From NCBI GenBank assembly GCA_905331475.1, contig CAJNYU010000040.1, forward strand, positions 1-64,000: a DNA stretch of 64,000 nucleotides, given 5' to 3'. The stretch is from Rotaria socialis (Eukaryota > Rotifera > Eurotatoria > Philodinida > Philodinidae). The notes below the pieces were generated by a model. It saw only the letters and a program-made list of their open reading frames with translations, was not told the origin of the DNA and did not search any database. This document shows, piece after piece, positions 62,845-64,000 of this stretch (positions are counted from its first letter, which is position 1; the number at the start of each line of letters is the position of its first letter). Made by a program: the position numbers and the translations under genes.

Positions 62845-63050
62845 TTTAACTTTAATAAAAGTATTGTAAAAATGAAAGGTAAGTTTTAGCTCTTTATGTA
62901 CGGTTATATATGGTTCTTAGTGTAACTTTAAACTTTAAACTCTGCTTATTAAAGTTTAAAGTTTAACGTTACTGTAAAAATTATATAGAACCGTACATAA
63001 AGAGCTAAAACTTACTTTTCATTTTTACAGTACTTTTATTAAAGTTAAAA
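62845..63050. repeat. 206-bp foldback element
   Basis: The left arm (TTTAACTTTAATAAAAGTAT ... TAGCTCTTTATGTACGGTTA) pairs with the right arm read inverted (TTTTAACTTTAATAAAAGTA ...), with only a few mismatches. The AAACTTTAAACTCTGCTTAT region forms the loop. It begins 12 bp after the end of the preceding TIR candidate. Confidence 0.8.
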
Positions 63051-64000
63051 TGCCACCCCTACGTAGGATTTACGAAAATACCCATTATTGCTGGTGACTT
63101 TATTGTCTAAATTTCGTTAAAATTACGACAATTTGAAAAATAGTAGAAACTAATATATTTGGTTGAAACACACATTCCCTTCATTCATCGGTTAATACAA
63201 AGCTAAAAGTTACTATAAAAATATTCTAAGTATCACATCTTGAGTGTATGGGTTCCGGGTCAAATATGTACGGCAAGAAACAGTCTGATTCGGTGATTTT
63301 CCATCGAATTCTGGAAGCAGTATTCCGAAAAGTTTTTTGGCCTCCGTTTCCAGGGTAAAAATATATTATTTTAATAAGATCATCTTATTAAGATGAAATA
63401 GTTGTTGGTTAGAATTTTTAAAATACATCTTGTTCGATTATCATTTTTATAACAATTATTAGATCAACGTAAATAAGCGAATCTGTTTAAGTTTGTCAAA
63501 CTCAATTCCCAGAATATTATGTAACTGATACTTTTCAACAAATAATTGTTTTAATGATACATAAATTAGAGTTAGCAAGTGCAAGAAAGTTACCAAACGA
63601 TAAATATTGTTGTCGGTGAAGTTAAAACACTAAATAACGAACTTTCATGAAAAAATGAGTAGGTTAGATTCTTTGATCCTAGATAATAATTTGAAATTTA
63701 TTCACAAAGCAAATAGGAGAACATTCTTCATTTATATCGAAATATTCCTGATCTCGAAACTTAGTCGTTCAAAAGTAACAACTTGCTAATTCGCAGAGCA
63801 TCGCCATCTTGCGCCATACTTATTTTAGAATTTCTAGCATTGGAAATAGGTGGTAAAATATCTTATACTTCAAAAAATAATTGCATTCCAGAGTGAATTT
63901 AAAGAGCAACAACTTGTCTTCGTTTCAAAGTATGCAGTGAAATGAATCAATTGAATTCTGTTCTATTATAAATTTAAAACAGAGTTTTCATTTGATTTTC
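63051..64000. other. gene-free end of window
   Basis: No exon, RNA gene or ordered repeat was recognised beyond a 19-base imperfect palindrome at 63372-63390. Confidence 0.4.

Noticed and set aside
63372..63390. 19-base palindrome TAATAAGATCATCTTATTA
   Set aside because: Too short and too AT-rich to distinguish from chance.

Overview
The window is eukaryotic nuclear DNA, AT-rich (roughly 70% by eye). Its genes have many exons with mostly canonical GT-AG introns of about 50-70 bp, and the intergenic DNA is full of small inverted-repeat elements. The compact introns, many degenerate transposon remnants and a decayed membrane-protein family that I associate with bdelloid rotifers make a rotifer (probably bdelloid) the best guess. 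That is inference; no rRNA or mitochondrial marker is present. Exon models below were built by hand from splice sites, reading frame and remembered family conservation. In every multi-exon model called as a working gene, the exon lengths sum to a multiple of three.

Layout. 1-11.3 kb: the 3' end of a probable tRNA, a decayed FLYWCH/MULE transposase, a decayed membrane-protein gene and two inverted-repeat elements. 11.4-12.6 kb: a two-exon rhodopsin-class GPCR. 12.6-16.4 kb: gene-free, with a poly-G/N/poly-C assembly scar. 16.5-28.3 kb (minus): a complete DOP1 (Dopey) gene of 16 exons, about 2250 aa; three of its long introns carry mobile elements. 28.4-30.1 kb: a tandem duplication of [small Cys-rich gene + DOP1 exon 1] in which each copy kept a different half. 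30.2-32.1 kb (+): an Hrs/HGS-type ESCRT-0 gene with FYVE, UIM and coiled coil but no visible VHS domain. 32.3-37.3 kb (+): a coiled-coil protein with a hAT-like element in its first intron. 39.8-41.3 kb (minus): a secreted follistatin/Kazal protein. 41.6-48.2 kb: a gene desert with a 623-bp foldback element and a second copy of the element in DOP1 intron 3.

48.2-49.6 kb (minus): three tiny single-span membrane proteins in consecutive frames with almost no spacing (ATGA overlap, then 2 nt), downstream of TMA7. 50.1-51.8 kb (+): the PP1 catalytic subunit, head-to-head with TMA7. 54.9-57.8 kb (minus): a three-SH3 CIN85/CD2AP adaptor whose start codon is split by an intron. 59.5-61.0 kb: a small orphan ORF and a Gly/Pro/Tyr-rich protein with three EF-hand-like loops. 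61.8-63.05 kb: nested inverted repeats.

Functionally, DOP1 (Golgi/endosome traffic), HGS (endosomal sorting) and CIN85/CD2AP (receptor endocytosis) are all membrane-traffic genes, but nothing in the sequence shows co-regulation. The most unusual signals are the three-ORF cluster, the VHS-less Hrs and the reciprocally decayed tandem duplication. No CRISPR, bacterial or viral gene was seen.
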